A stretch of DNA of 26,412 nt from a virus. The translations under genes and the position numbers were made by a program. Below are positions 15,313-22,585 of this stretch, one piece after another (positions within the stretch are counted from its first letter, which is position 1; each line of letters starts with the position of its first letter). Below the pieces are notes generated by a model. That model ran no database searches, was not told the DNA's origin, and saw only the letters and a program-made list of their open reading frames with translations. The stretch spans positions 1 to 26,412 of the IMG/VR virus record IMGVR_UViG_3300031825_000063; one strand, 5' to 3'.

Positions 15313-15713
15313 GCCTGGGACTCCTCAGAGGTGGTGGGGGCGGATGGGGTGGCGGCGCGGGCACGCCGGGGCTTGGGCGGGGCCGGCTCGGCCGCATCCA
15401 CCGGCGCCGCGGCCGGATCGGCGGGAGGCACGTCGTCGACGACGGACTCCGCCGCGGCCGGCGCAGCGGACTGCCCGGCCTCGTCCGCCGCCGGTGCGGC
15501 GACCGGCTGGGAGGCCGGCGCGAGGTCCTGCGGGGCCGGGGCGACCGGCTCCCCGCCGACAGCCTGGTCCTGCTCGGGATTGGCGACGCGGTACCGGCGG
15601 GCGAGCAGCTCGCCCTCCTCGGCGCGGGTGGACGGGGTGAACCGCCGCCCGTCCGGGGAGACCAGCTCGCGTGGCGTCCAACCGTCCGGGTCGAAGGTGC
15701 GCATGGTGCCCAT
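15309..15713 (-). CDS. Pro/Ala-rich, probably disordered tail-module protein of unknown function
   Basis: The product has 134 residues from the ATG at 15713 (MGTMRTFDPDGWTPRELVSPDGR). GGAG lies about 11 bases upstream, and ATG 15704 or a longer GTG start at 15764 without a good ribosome site are alternatives. Only the first 45 residues look ordered; the remainder is Ala, Pro, Glu and Asp repeats of low complexity. Its place between the major tail protein and the tail chaperones is often occupied by small proteins of unknown role. I do not recognise a family. Confidence 0.65.
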   Translation of the reverse strand: MGTMRTFDPDGWTPRELVSPDGRRFTPSTRAEEGELLARRYRVANPEQDQAVGGEPVAPAPQDLAPASQPVAAPAADEAGQSAAPAAAESVVDDVPPADPAAAPVDAAEPAPPKPRRARAATPSAPTTSEESQA

Positions 15714-15770
15714 GGGTTTCTTGCTCCGTTTCTCGCGCGGACGCGCGCGGTAAGGGGACGGCACGAAGGT

Positions 15771-16709
15771 CTACGAGATGGTGACCGTGCCGGACGGGGT
15801 CAGCGAGGCACCGGACCCGGTGAGGGTGCCGACCTTGGCGACGTCGATCTTCACCGTGTAGGGGCCGCCCGCGGTGCCGGTGACGGTGACGTCCCCGGCG
15901 TCGAGGGTTGAGAGCGCCTCGAGCGCGGCCTGCACCGCGGCGGCCGTCGCATTGAACGCGATGGGATCGGTGGTCTGCCCCCCGAACGACAGCGTGAAGG
16001 TTCCGCCGGTGGGGTTGCCGCCGATGGTGACGACGTAGGTGGCCTTCGGATCGAACCCGGCCTCCTCGAGCAGGTTCTTCCAACCCGGCCCACCGAAGTG
16101 GTGCCGCACCGACACCCCGTAGAGCGTGTCGACCATGGCGTTGACCGTGAACGGCCAGCCGAGGTAGCCCTCACCGTCGGTGATGGTCTGCTCCCCGGTC
16201 TCGGCGACCTCACCGGCGAGGAACTGCCGGCCGAAGTGGATCGTGTCCACCCCCGAGCCGACATCGGCGAGCAGCATGTACCGCTGGCGCCGTATCAACG
16301 CGACCGCCGGCTGATCGAACGACACCTCCCCGGTCACCGGATCCGGGGTCACCCCGGACAGGTCGACACCGAGGTTCGTCTCGATGTTGAACCGGTTCGT
16401 CTCCAGGCCCTTGAACGCCATGCCGAAGATGTCGCTGGTGATGTCCGAACGCACCGGGTTCGAGTAGCCGATCGCATTGATGTCGGCCTTCTCCATCTCC
16501 CGGGACAGGTTGACGGCGTCTTCCTTGTCGAGCAACCCGAAGTCGTAGTACCCGACCGGGAGTTCGGCGAGCTGACTGCTCGGCCCTTCGGTGATGTTCA
16601 GCACCACCGGGGTGGTCATCGGCGCGCCGAACACGTGCGCGGCGCGGGGCTTGAGGATCAGCTCGCGCTGATGCCGCGCGATCTCGAGCTGGGCGACCTT
16701 GCTGGGCAT
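15771..16709 (-). CDS. Major tail (tube) protein with C-terminal Ig-like domain
   Basis: A 312-residue protein starting at ATG 16709, with AAGGAGG 6 bases upstream, one of the best ribosome sites in the window, as expected for an abundant virion protein. The body (to about residue 225) contains LLDKEDAVNLSREMEKADIN and GEVSFDQPAVALIRR. The end holds a bacterial Ig-like or fibronectin-type domain seen on many actinophage virion proteins (GGTFTLSFGGQTTDPIAFNA, AAVQAALEALSTLDAGDVTV, then GGPYTVKI). It forms the tail tube by stacking in rings. A terminator-like hairpin lies in the 85-base gap before it, so its dose may be set separately from that of the head genes. A paralog lies at 253-1077. Confidence 0.9.
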   Translation of the reverse strand: MPSKVAQLEIARHQRELILKPRAAHVFGAPMTTPVVLNITEGPSSQLAELPVGYYDFGLLDKEDAVNLSREMEKADINAIGYSNPVRSDITSDIFGMAFKGLETNRFNIETNLGVDLSGVTPDPVTGEVSFDQPAVALIRRQRYMLLADVGSGVDTIHFGRQFLAGEVAETGEQTITDGEGYLGWPFTVNAMVDTLYGVSVRHHFGGPGWKNLLEEAGFDPKATYVVTIGGNPTGGTFTLSFGGQTTDPIAFNATAAAVQAALEALSTLDAGDVTVTGTAGGPYTVKIDVAKVGTLTGSGASLTPSGTVTIS

Positions 16710-16730
16710 GAATGCCTCCTTCGTCGTGGA

Positions 16731-16760
16731 AACAAAAGAGCCCACGACGACTCGCGGGCT
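16731..16760 (-). terminator. Terminator-like hairpin before the major tail protein gene
   Basis: On the minus strand AGCCC and GGGCT (16760-16756 and 16743-16739) pair with an inner CGA/TCG stem and a 4-base loop, one mismatch between the two stems. The 3' arm is followed by CTTTTGTTT. A stem followed by a U-rich run is the pattern of an intrinsic terminator. It sits between the tail completion gene and the major tail protein ribosome site. Confidence 0.7.
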
Positions 16761-16794
16761 GACTGTGACGTATTCGGTTGTGAGAGACGAAACT

Positions 16795-17196
16795 TCAGAT
16801 CGGCCGGGGTGGCATCAACCCCAGCAGGTACCAGGAGACGACCCGGTCCCGATCGGGGTTGTCGTAGGGCACACCCTCCGGCGGGGTGTCGGTGCGACAG
16901 AAATCGATGGTCACCTTCTGCCCGTCCACGACGAATGCCTCACCACCGAGGGTGAGCATCCGCCGGCGCACCCACTCGGCGAGCTGCTGCGCCTCGTTGC
17001 GGGTCGGGGCGTAGCAGGAGATCTCCACCCGCGGGTAGTCGGTGATCCCGTCGTCGGTGCCCCCGACCCGGTTGATCCGGATCCCGACGTCGATGTCGTC
17101 GTCGGGGGTGACGGTGTCCGTCTCGGCCAGATCGGCCAGCGCGACCATCAGCACGACCTCGATATCCGCGAACAGCGGCGGCTCGGCGACGACCAT
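16795..17196 (-). CDS. Tail terminator/tail completion protein
   Basis: A 133-residue protein with ATG 17196 immediately after the upstream stop. It has the order of a tail terminator: N-terminal helix for tube capping (FADIEVVLMVALADLA), RVEISCYAPTRNEAQQLAEWVRRRML in the middle and a beta C-terminus (VVSWYLLGLMP). Such proteins cap the tail tube and join it to the head. Position just before the major tail protein and size fit; this is family-level inference. Confidence 0.72.
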   Translation of the reverse strand: MVVAEPPLFADIEVVLMVALADLAETDTVTPDDDIDVGIRINRVGGTDDGITDYPRVEISCYAPTRNEAQQLAEWVRRRMLTLGGEAFVVDGQKVTIDFCRTDTPPEGVPYDNPDRDRVVSWYLLGLMPPRPI

Positions 17197-17508
17197 CTAC
17201 CCGCGCCGCCGTCCACCGCGCCCCGCGGCACCTATCGCCGACTGCAGCCGGTTCACCCCCCGCGAGCGGCGAGTACCGAACTCCGCGGCGAGGGGGTTGC
17301 GGATCTGCGGAGACGGCGGCACCGCAATCCGGTAGCCGGGCCGGCCGTCCCAGCCGCGCGCCGGCAGCACCTTCGCGGTCCGGCCGAACGAGCCGCCCAT
17401 CGCCGCGCGGCCCTTCTCCGCCTGCCGGCGCACCGCGGACTGCACCGTGCGCGAGGCCATGATCCGGCGGGCGTCCCGCGAGGACCACCGGAACCTGCCC
17501 TGTGCCAT
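17197..17508 (-). CDS. HK97 gp10-like minor head-tail protein
   Basis: A 103-residue, strongly basic protein from ATG 17508 behind GGAGGGGG. It contains WSSRDARRIMASRTVQSAVRR near the start and WDGRPGYRIAVPPSP in the middle, ending with arginine/glycine-rich residues. HK97 gp10-type proteins of similar size and charge lie between the head closure and tail terminator genes. I infer that role from order and character; sequence evidence alone is weak. Confidence 0.62.
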   Translation of the reverse strand: MAQGRFRWSSRDARRIMASRTVQSAVRRQAEKGRAAMGGSFGRTAKVLPARGWDGRPGYRIAVPPSPQIRNPLAAEFGTRRSRGVNRLQSAIGAAGRGGRRRG

Positions 17509-17510
17509 CG

Positions 17511-17855
17511 CTACCCCCTCCACTCGGTGAGGAACCCGCCGACATACACGGCGGTCCCCTCGTCGTCGTAGTGCGTCTGCAACTCCCCGTCGACATGCAA
17601 CCGGCGCGGCCGGCCGGCGTCGTCGACGATCCCGTCGACGGTGACGACACTCGTGGTGCGCTCCGGGAACCCCGGCGGGGCGAAGAGCTTCCACCGCGAC
17701 TCGGTGGCCTGCCCGTCCTCCCGCCGCTCCTCGGACGCCGCCGGCTGCACCGCACACCCCGGATACGGCACCGGGGCGCCGTCGACGAAATCGCCGTGCT
17801 TGACCTTGATCCGCGGGGTCAGCAGCACGGTCTGATTGCCGAGGTCGTCGACCAT
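17511..17855 (-). CDS. Head closure/head-tail stopper-like protein
   Basis: A 114-residue beta-rich protein from ATG 17855, overlapping the upstream stop by one base (TGATG). Segments such as TPRIKVKHGDFVDGAPVPYPG, RTTSVVTVDGIVDDAG and TAVYVGGFLTEWRG are consistent with the small beta-barrel stoppers that seal the portal. Its position after the adaptor and before the gp10-like gene supports this. The catalytic or binding residues are not known for this family. Confidence 0.62.
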   Translation of the reverse strand: MVDDLGNQTVLLTPRIKVKHGDFVDGAPVPYPGCAVQPAASEERREDGQATESRWKLFAPPGFPERTTSVVTVDGIVDDAGRPRRLHVDGELQTHYDDEGTAVYVGGFLTEWRG

Positions 17856-18217
17856 CAGTAGTCCCCGACCTTGAACGACCACGCCGGCCCGGCCCGGAAC
17901 GGAATGCCGAGCAGCTCCTTGTGGAAGTCGGTGAACACCAGGAACTGCCCCGGATTGGCGAGGGTGACGCTGCGGGTAACCTCCCCGGTCGTCTTCGAGT
18001 ACGAGGACAGACCGAGGTAGGGCTCGGAGGCGAGGGCGGCCTTGACGACCTGGATCGACACCAGCTTCGCGTTCGGGTCGTCCGGGGCGATGTCGGGTTT
18101 GCGGTCCCGGATCCACGACGCCGCCGCGTCGAGCAACAGCTGCGCATCGACCTTCTGCGCCTCGGTCAGCGCCCGGCCCCCGAGGGTGATGTCCTCGGGT
18201 TCCGCGAAGGCCGCCAC
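17855..18217 (-). CDS. Head-tail adaptor/connector protein
   Basis: A 120-residue protein from a GTG at 18217, with GGAG about 8 bases upstream. It is mainly helical in the N-terminal two thirds (TEAQKVDAQLLLDAAASWIRDRKPDI, QVVKAALASE), then ends in NPGQFLVFTDFHKELLGI. This is typical of gp6/gp15-like adaptor proteins that bind the portal. It is the first of the small head-tail joining genes after the capsid genes. Confidence 0.65.
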   Translation of the reverse strand: MAAFAEPEDITLGGRALTEAQKVDAQLLLDAAASWIRDRKPDIAPDDPNAKLVSIQVVKAALASEPYLGLSSYSKTTGEVTRSVTLANPGQFLVFTDFHKELLGIPFRAGPAWSFKVGDY

Positions 18218-18221
18218 CGGG

Positions 18222-18629
18222 TCACTCCGCCAGCGCGGCGAGCAGCTGCGGCTTGGTCATCGACCGGGCCTCGGACTCGTCCATGCCGCGAGAGACCGCG
18301 TAGGCGATCCAGTCGTCCTTGTCCGCGGCCTGCCTCGGCCGCGGCACCGCCGCCGGCACCGGCGCGGGCTGGCTCGTCCCGCCGGGTTCGCCGGCGCCCG
18401 CCGCGACGGTGTCGACCTGGTCGTCGTCGTCGACCGGCGGTGCGGCGGCCGGGCGGACCTGCTCGGCGTCGACGATCGCCCCGGCCCGCAGCAGCCGGGC
18501 GACCTCGACCTCGTCCAGGCCGGCGACCGAATCGCCCCGCCGATGCCGGACGAGCTTGGTGACGCGGCCCTTTTCGTCCCGGGCGAGAACCTGATCGAAC
18601 CGCGTCGCTGTCAGGATGTACTCGGTCAC
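18222..18629 (-). CDS. Small capsid-proximal protein with C-terminal SAP/HeH-like motif
   Basis: A 135-residue protein from a GTG at 18629 that overlaps the major capsid stop by 4 bases (GTGA) behind GGAG. Residues 1-55 (MTEYILTATRFDQVLARDEK and on) look ordered, with a SVAGLDEVEVARLLRAGAI block; 60-100 are low-complexity Asp/Pro/Ala. The end, DWIAYAVSRGMDESEARSMT followed by KPQLLAALAE, resembles a two-helix SAP or HeH DNA-binding motif. Similar small proteins occur after the capsid gene in many actinophages; their role is unknown. Confidence 0.6.
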   Translation of the reverse strand: MTEYILTATRFDQVLARDEKGRVTKLVRHRRGDSVAGLDEVEVARLLRAGAIVDAEQVRPAAAPPVDDDDQVDTVAAGAGEPGGTSQPAPVPAAVPRPRQAADKDDWIAYAVSRGMDESEARSMTKPQLLAALAE

Positions 18630-19567
18630 GGCGTCTCCAATCCGGTCAGCCACAGCGCGGCCTTGGGCTGGTCGAGGCCCATCGCCCGCTTGTGCGAGGC
18701 GTCCGAACGCCACGTCTCGGTCGGGCCGCCGTTGGGGCCGTTGCCCTCCGGGTACAGGCCGGTGAACTGCAACGGCCGGGTGTCGCTGTAGAAGCCGACC
18801 ACTCCGCGCTGCAGCACCAACGCCCGATCCCGCGGGAAGGTGCGGGACTGGATGACGTTCAGGCCGAAGATCGTCGCCGGCAGCGCCCCGGTGTAGGCGA
18901 TGTTCTGCTCGGCGAGATTGCCCTGGTACACCTTCAGGACGTTGTCGTTGTCGAGCAGCGTCGCGAGCAGACCCGGGTGGAGCACGATCGCGTCCGGCTC
19001 GAACCCGAAGTACTCGTCGCCGGTGCCGCCCTGCGCCTCGGTCGGGGCGGCCGAGGTGATCTCCTCGATCGCCTTCGCCAGGTCGGTGCGCGGCTTGCCG
19101 GCTGGATCGTCCCACGGCGTCGACACCGGCATCGTCGGCACCACCGGCGACTGCAGCAGCGCCTTCGCCGACCGGTCGTTGGCGCGGATGAACGTGTTGC
19201 GCAGCCCGGTGAGCTGCTTGTTCACCGCGTCGATCCGGTTCTCGTCGATCATCTCCTTCGACACCCGCACACCGAGCGCCCGCTTGACCGCGAACGCGGT
19301 GCGGGGCAGCCCCAGCTTGCCGTGGCTGACCGGGATCTCCCCGAACTCGGCGACGTCGGCGACGTCGTCCTCGAGGAACATCGGATCACCCTCGCGGTAG
19401 GCCACCACCCCCGACGGGTTGGGGCCGGCGTCGCGCAGCAGGGCCTCGCTGATGAACTGATTGCGCATCAGCTCCATCAGCTTGGTGGGGATGAACAGCG
19501 GGTTGGCGACCAGTTCGGCCACGGTGATCCGCGGTCCGTCCGAGACGCTCACCACATCAACAGTCAT
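18626..19567 (-). CDS. Major capsid protein
   Basis: A 313-residue protein from ATG 19567 with GAGGAG 8 bases upstream. It has the pattern of HK97-fold capsid proteins: N-arm (VAELVANPLFIPTKLMEL), then VAYREGDPMFLEDDVADVAE, EIPVSHGKLG, KRALGVRVSKEMIDENRIDA and, near the end, VQSRTFPRD-like and RALVLQRGVVGFYSDT. It lies after the protease/scaffold and decoration genes. No cross-linking Lys/Asn pair can be asserted from sequence alone. Confidence 0.85.
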   Translation of the reverse strand: MTVDVVSVSDGPRITVAELVANPLFIPTKLMELMRNQFISEALLRDAGPNPSGVVAYREGDPMFLEDDVADVAEFGEIPVSHGKLGLPRTAFAVKRALGVRVSKEMIDENRIDAVNKQLTGLRNTFIRANDRSAKALLQSPVVPTMPVSTPWDDPAGKPRTDLAKAIEEITSAAPTEAQGGTGDEYFGFEPDAIVLHPGLLATLLDNDNVLKVYQGNLAEQNIAYTGALPATIFGLNVIQSRTFPRDRALVLQRGVVGFYSDTRPLQFTGLYPEGNGPNGGPTETWRSDASHKRAMGLDQPKAALWLTGLETP

Positions 19568-19597
19568 GACGGTTTCTCCTCGAGTCGTTGTGAGCGG

Positions 19598-20038
19598 TCA
19601 GGCGATCCGCATCAGGCCGACACCGTTCGCGGCCACGCCGGCCGGTTCGGTGCAGATCCCGACGATGGTGCGGGCATCGGGGGTGGCGGCGGCCGGGCCG
19701 ACCTTGCCGGCCGCGGTGGCGACGAGCTTGTCGCCGAACGTCGCTGCCGCCGAGTAGGTCACCTTCACCTCGGTGCCCGAGTAGGCGACCGCCACCCGGG
19801 TCGGCAGCTGCGTGGCGGTGAGCACCGGCCGCCCGTCCGGGCCGGTGGTCGGTTCGGTGACCTCCGCCTCCGGATTCTGTGCGTCGGTCAGCGCGACACC
19901 GAGCACCTTGGTGCTGCCCGCGGCGGCGACGCCGATCCGGCCGGCGGCGCGGGCTTCGACGAGCTGGCCGCCGGTGATGCGTTCGGCCGGGATGAAGGTC
20001 TTCGGTCCGGTCTTGGTGACCTCGAGGACGGCGCTCAT
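19598..20038 (-). CDS. Capsid decoration-like protein (DUF2190-type)
   Basis: A 146-residue Ala/Thr/Val-rich beta protein from ATG 20038, one base after the protease stop. It begins MSAVLEVTKTGPKTFIPAER and has repeated short strands (LVEARAAGRIGVAAAGSTKVLGVALTD) and ends GICTEPAGVAANGVGLMRIA. Size, composition and place between scaffold and capsid are typical of capsid cement or DUF2190-like proteins. The call is by pattern. Confidence 0.62.
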   Translation of the reverse strand: MSAVLEVTKTGPKTFIPAERITGGQLVEARAAGRIGVAAAGSTKVLGVALTDAQNPEAEVTEPTTGPDGRPVLTATQLPTRVAVAYSGTEVKVTYSAAATFGDKLVATAAGKVGPAAATPDARTIVGICTEPAGVAANGVGLMRIA

Positions 20039-20039
20039 G

Positions 20040-20531
20040 TCACAGGCTCCAGTTCTTGTAGGTCGCGTCGTCGGCGACGTTCGACGGCTGAGCGGGATCG
20101 ACGCCGCTGTAGCCGATCTCGTTGATCGGCGCGGCGAGCTCGTCGGGCAGGGCGTTGAGGGTGTCCTTCGCCGCCGGGTCCGCCGCGAGCAGATTCAGCC
20201 AGTGCTCCCGGTTGGCCGGCGGGATCTTCCCCTTCGCGACCGCCTCGTCGACGACGCGTTCGCGGTCCTGGCGTTCGATGCGGTCGAGCGCGGCACGGCC
20301 TGCCGCGGCGTCGGCCTGCCACTGCTCGAGCTTGGCGCTGTCGACGACCGTGAGCCCGAACTTCGCGGCGGCCTGGGTGACCGCCTCCGTGGTGACCGGC
20401 GCCGCCTCGGTGCCGGCGGCCGGGTCGGCGCGTTCTTCGAGGGCTTCGTTCACCGCCGCCAACACCTGCTCGTCGGTGGCGTCCTCAGCGATGCCGAGGC
20501 TCTTGGCGATCTCTTCCTTCAGGGTGGGCAC
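20040..20531 (-). CDS. Candidate independent scaffold protein from internal GTG in the protease gene
   Basis: Inside the protease frame a GTG at 20531 is preceded by AAGGAGG with a 5-base gap, stronger than the site of the full-length gene. Starting there gives 163 residues (MPTLKEEIAKSLGIAEDATD and on) comprising exactly the scaffold domain. Nested scaffold genes of this type are known from lambda (C/Nu3). Use of this site is inferred. Confidence 0.6.
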   Translation of the reverse strand: MPTLKEEIAKSLGIAEDATDEQVLAAVNEALEERADPAAGTEAAPVTTEAVTQAAAKFGLTVVDSAKLEQWQADAAAGRAALDRIERQDRERVVDEAVAKGKIPPANREHWLNLLAADPAAKDTLNALPDELAAPINEIGYSGVDPAQPSNVADDATYKNWSL

Positions 20532-21260
20532 AACGCCCTCCTTTCCTGTAGCGGCCTCCGCCTCGGCAGAGGAATCCTTGGGGCCGGGCCGCGCGGTGGC
20601 GCGGCGCCCGGCGTGGTTGAACACCGACAGGTCGAACCGGTTCTGCACCGTCTGCGCCTGCTCAGATTCGGCGTCGAGCACCACGTCGGCCAACCCGGCC
20701 GCGGCCGCCTCGTCCGCCGAATACCAGGTCTCGGCGGCCATCGCTTCGAGCCACTGCTCGACGGTGCCTCCCGCCTTGTCGGCGTACACCGAGGCGATGT
20801 TGCGGTCCTCGTGCTCGAGATACCCGGACATCTTCGTCATGTCGTCGGCGTTGCCCATGCACATCCCCCACGCCTTGTGCACGAACAGCTCGGCGTTGCG
20901 CATCATGTGCAGCTCGTCGACGCCGGCGGCGATGAACGACGCCGACGACGCGGCCACCCCCTCGACGACCGCGACCACCTTCGCCGGGTGCGCGCGCAAC
21001 GCGTTGAGGATCGCCAGGGCCTCCCACACCTCCCCGCCCGGGGAGTTGATCAGCAACCGGATCTCGCGGGTGTCGTCCGGGAGCTCGTCGAGCACCCCGA
21101 CGAACTCCTTCGCCGAGAGCCCCCACCACTCACCCCAGGAGTCGAGCGGATCGTAGAGCCGCAGCGTGACCACACCCCCGGCTGAGGTCTTCGGGTCGGG
21201 CCGCTCGGCCCGCACCGGCGTGCGCTGGAACGCCGACGGGCTCCGTAGGAACGGGTTCAC
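20040..21260 (-). CDS. ClpP-like prohead protease fused to scaffold
   Basis: A 406-residue protein from a GTG at 21260 that overlaps the portal stop by 4 bases, with AGGAGG 4 bases upstream. The N-terminal 220 residues are a ClpP/S14 serine protease: INSPGG (71-76) as oxyanion region, GVAASSASF with candidate nucleophile Ser105, and LFVHKAW with His128. A linker at about 225-243 leads to a helical, acidic scaffold-like domain with QWQADAAAGRAALDRIERQ, ending in SNVADDATYKNWSL. The protease matures the prohead and the scaffold shapes it. A strong internal start at 20531 could give the scaffold alone. Confidence 0.85.
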   Translation of the reverse strand: MNPFLRSPSAFQRTPVRAERPDPKTSAGGVVTLRLYDPLDSWGEWWGLSAKEFVGVLDELPDDTREIRLLINSPGGEVWEALAILNALRAHPAKVVAVVEGVAASSASFIAAGVDELHMMRNAELFVHKAWGMCMGNADDMTKMSGYLEHEDRNIASVYADKAGGTVEQWLEAMAAETWYSADEAAAAGLADVVLDAESEQAQTVQNRFDLSVFNHAGRRATARPGPKDSSAEAEAATGKEGVVPTLKEEIAKSLGIAEDATDEQVLAAVNEALEERADPAAGTEAAPVTTEAVTQAAAKFGLTVVDSAKLEQWQADAAAGRAALDRIERQDRERVVDEAVAKGKIPPANREHWLNLLAADPAAKDTLNALPDELAAPINEIGYSGVDPAQPSNVADDATYKNWSL

Positions 21261-22570
21261 TGATCCTCCTGCGGGTTCGGGGTGCCGGGCGTCCACGGCT
21301 GCTCGGGGGGCGGGGTGTCCTTCGCCGGCAGCCCGTACTGCTGGCGGGTGAACTCCTCGAGCGACCGGTCCAGGCGGATCAGGCCGGCGTCGATGAGCAG
21401 CTTGAGCGCCGACGCCGTCAGATCCTGCCGGGCGCCGATGTCGTCGAACTCGATCCGCGGCGCCGGCTCGTCCACACCGAAGTTCAGATCCACCAGATCC
21501 TCGACGATGTGCGCATTGGCGATGTCGCGCACCGATTCGGTCTGCGACTGCACCGACTGCACGAACGTGTTCTCCTGCACCGACGCGAGCGCGTAGCTGC
21601 CACCGCCGTCGAGGTTGAGGTAGTGCGCGAGGCCGGCGAGCGCCATCTGCTTGTCGTGATACGCGATGGCCTGCTGCAGATCCGGCAGATTCCCGGACAC
21701 GCCGAGCAGTTTCGCGTCGGCCCCCTTCGGCAGCCCCACGCCGGACGATTCACCACCGCGGTACTGCGACGCCATCTGCCGGTACTTCTCGATCTGCTCC
21801 GGATCGGCGCTTTCCTCCTCGCTCGCCCAGAACACCGGCACGCCGATGCCGTTGCGGCGAGCCGCCGCCGCCTGGATCCGCATCAGCTCGTCCTTGAGAA
21901 TCCAGTGCTTGTACGCCGGGCGCAGCATCGACTGCCCGATCCACTGGTACGGGCCCGGCTCCGGCTTGCGGACATACGCCACCAGCCGCGACACCGGGAT
22001 CTTCTGCGGCCGCAGCAGCCACTCCACCGGCGCCCCCGCCGGCGCGTGCTGCTCGATCGACTCCAGACCACCGTCGAGCGCGACATGGATCGCCCGGATC
22101 GTCGCCGCCGGGCGCGGCGCGAGTTTGCGCAGCCAGATCCGGCCGTCCTCCCCCGGCCGGTACACCTGCTCGAAGAAGCTGTGGCCGTGCTTATTCTGCA
22201 GCAACGCCTGCTCGAGGTGCAGCCGCCACGAGAACCGGCCGCGGCTGCGGATCCGCTGACCCTGCCGCGGCTCGTCGGCGCCCTTGATCGGCAACCCGAG
22301 ATTGTCCGCGACGAACTCGGTCACCTCGTCGCGGGCACCGGCACCGTCGATCCGCCAGCCCGTCCCCAACGCCGGCAGCGAGATCGCGTCGAGCACCGAC
22401 GAGATCCGGGTGTCCTCCCGCGTCATCCGATCGAACACCGCGATCGACCGCGGCCACCGCAGATCCGGGACCTTCTCCCCCGACATCCACTGCTGCCACT
22501 CCGTCACCCCGGAGCCGTTGACATACCCCGCCTCCCGGAAGGAGCTGGGTGTGCCAGTCGTCTCGGCCAC
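21257..22570 (-). CDS. Portal protein
   Basis: A 437-residue protein from a GTG at 22570 behind AAGGAGG. It contains TREDTRISSVLDAISLPALG, a WRLHLEQALLQNKHGHSFFE region, KIPVSRLVAYVRKPEP, the portal-typical QSMLRPAYKHWILKDELMRI and HYLNLDGGGSYALAS, and a Pro-rich C-terminus. It resembles the DUF935/Mu gp29-type portals more than lambda gpB. The dodecameric portal is the channel for DNA; it follows the terminase gene, as usual. Confidence 0.85.
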   Translation of the reverse strand: MAETTGTPSSFREAGYVNGSGVTEWQQWMSGEKVPDLRWPRSIAVFDRMTREDTRISSVLDAISLPALGTGWRIDGAGARDEVTEFVADNLGLPIKGADEPRQGQRIRSRGRFSWRLHLEQALLQNKHGHSFFEQVYRPGEDGRIWLRKLAPRPAATIRAIHVALDGGLESIEQHAPAGAPVEWLLRPQKIPVSRLVAYVRKPEPGPYQWIGQSMLRPAYKHWILKDELMRIQAAAARRNGIGVPVFWASEEESADPEQIEKYRQMASQYRGGESSGVGLPKGADAKLLGVSGNLPDLQQAIAYHDKQMALAGLAHYLNLDGGGSYALASVQENTFVQSVQSQTESVRDIANAHIVEDLVDLNFGVDEPAPRIEFDDIGARQDLTASALKLLIDAGLIRLDRSLEEFTRQQYGLPAKDTPPPEQPWTPGTPNPQEDQ

Positions 22571-22585
22571 GACGCCACCTCCTTC

